From positions 1 to 5,835 of the forward strand of contig JABDRH010000356.1 of NCBI GenBank assembly GCA_013041835.1: DNA of 5,835 bases, written 5' to 3'. Source of the DNA: Desulfatitalea sp. (lineage in GTDB: Bacteria; Desulfobacterota; Desulfobacteria; Desulfobacterales; Desulfosarcinaceae). The position numbers and the translations under genes are program-made. Of the stretch, positions 5,364 to 5,835 are shown piece by piece (position 1 is the first letter of the stretch; each line of letters begins with the position of its first letter). The notes under the pieces were generated by a model. It did not search any database and was not told the DNA's origin. It saw only the letters and a list, made by a program, of their open reading frames with translations.

Positions 5364-5835
5364 TGCCATCCGATCTTGCCCAGCGTATCCGGGCGGCCGT
5401 CCTCAAGAGCCTAACCGCCCGAAACCGCTACACCGACCAAGTCACCGCCAAGCTTACCCGATCTTTGGACCAAGCCGAAAATGAGGTCGCCAAGGCCATC
5501 CTCAAATACCGCACCCTTGGTTCCTTACCCGACAATAAGCTGGCAGCCCTGAAGGGACTGGAAAAACTGCAGGCCGAACTGGGCGACATCATCAAACAAC
5601 TCAAGAGCGACCAAACCCTGATATTCAGAAAAAGCACCAAGGCAGCTTTCACCCTCGGCATCAGCCAGGGAATCGAGGAACTGGCACAGACGGCCCTGCC
5701 GTTCTACGCCGATCTCACACCTACCGGCATCGACAAGCTTGCTACCAAGGTCTTTTCCACCGTGGACACCAACGCCCTGGACTTCATGGCGCAGTACAAC
5801 TTGACACTGGCCGGCGACGTCCAGCGGGAACTTTC
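5363..5835 (+). CDS. Probable minor head protein, SPP1 gp7/Mu gpF-like N-terminus, cut by window edge
   Basis: The first 157 residues of a protein that continues past the right edge. The start ATG overlaps the portal stop (TGATG), so translation is probably coupled. What is visible is largely helical: a basic start (LAQRIRAAVLKSLTARNRYTDQVTAKL), a charged helical section to ~90, an AFTLGISQGIEEL segment, and DTNALDFMAQYNLTLAGDVQREL near the edge. There is no signal peptide or membrane segment. Proteins encoded directly after the portal with a helical N-terminal half are typically head morphogenesis proteins of the SPP1 gp7/Mu gpF family. These sit inside the capsid and may be ejected with DNA. 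Their diagnostic conserved domain lies further downstream and is not in view, so the name rests mainly on gene order and general character. Confidence 0.72.
   Translation, partial: MPSDLAQRIRAAVLKSLTARNRYTDQVTAKLTRSLDQAENEVAKAILKYRTLGSLPDNKLAALKGLEKLQAELGDIIKQLKSDQTLIFRKSTKAAFTLGISQGIEELAQTALPFYADLTPTGIDKLATKVFSTVDTNALDFMAQYNLTLAGDVQREL

Noticed and set aside
5134..5484. Plus-strand frame overlapping the portal end, considered as a frameshifted portal C-terminus or separate gene
   Set aside because: The portal frame itself shows an ordered Cys/His tail and a TGATG join to the next gene, while this alternative frame has no recognisable pattern.

Overview
The window looks like part of a prophage or phage-derived mobile element in a Gram-negative bacterium. 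The sequence is moderately GC-rich by eye. A Gram-negative host is suggested by a lipobox-containing lipoprotein with an outer-membrane-type +2 residue. A Desulfobacterota (deltaproteobacterial) host is my guess from the general flavour of the proteins and a heptanucleotide GCGGAA-rich repeat in the portal gene; nothing in the window proves it.

Left third (1-1463, minus strand): a compact three-gene leftward cassette. In transcription order it holds a 63-residue helical protein with a WGHVGDLGH motif, a 123-residue protein that resembles only the N-terminal core-binding (SAM-like) domain of tyrosine recombinases, and a nearly complete tyrosine recombinase with all six catalytic residues. The recombinase runs off the left edge three residues after its nucleophilic tyrosine. 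Gene spacing is tight (30 bp, then a 17-bp overlap), which suggests one operon.

Middle (1464-1604): a 141-bp divergent intergenic region with a perfect 6-bp-arm inverted repeat. It probably carries the control signals for both directions.

Right two thirds (1605-5835, plus strand): a phage packaging and head operon. It begins with a small lipoprotein and a 92-residue helical protein. These are followed by the large terminase subunit (ATPase plus nuclease), a portal protein, and the N-terminal part of what is probably a minor head protein of the SPP1 gp7/Mu gpF type. Genes are joined by overlapping stop/start codons at three junctions. The exception is a 167-bp gap between terminase and portal, which holds an AT-rich palindrome and a GC-rich hairpin but no convincing gene. 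The order TerL, portal, MuF-like protein matches Mu-like and many siphovirus head modules.

The less ordinary points are the recombinase cassette with its free-standing core-binding-domain protein, its position directly beside late head genes with no repressor or early region between, the absence of a recognisable small terminase (its place is taken by the 92-residue protein), and a portal protein ending in a cysteine/histidine tail after a short heptanucleotide repeat. I see no tRNA, rRNA, CRISPR array or complete insertion sequence.
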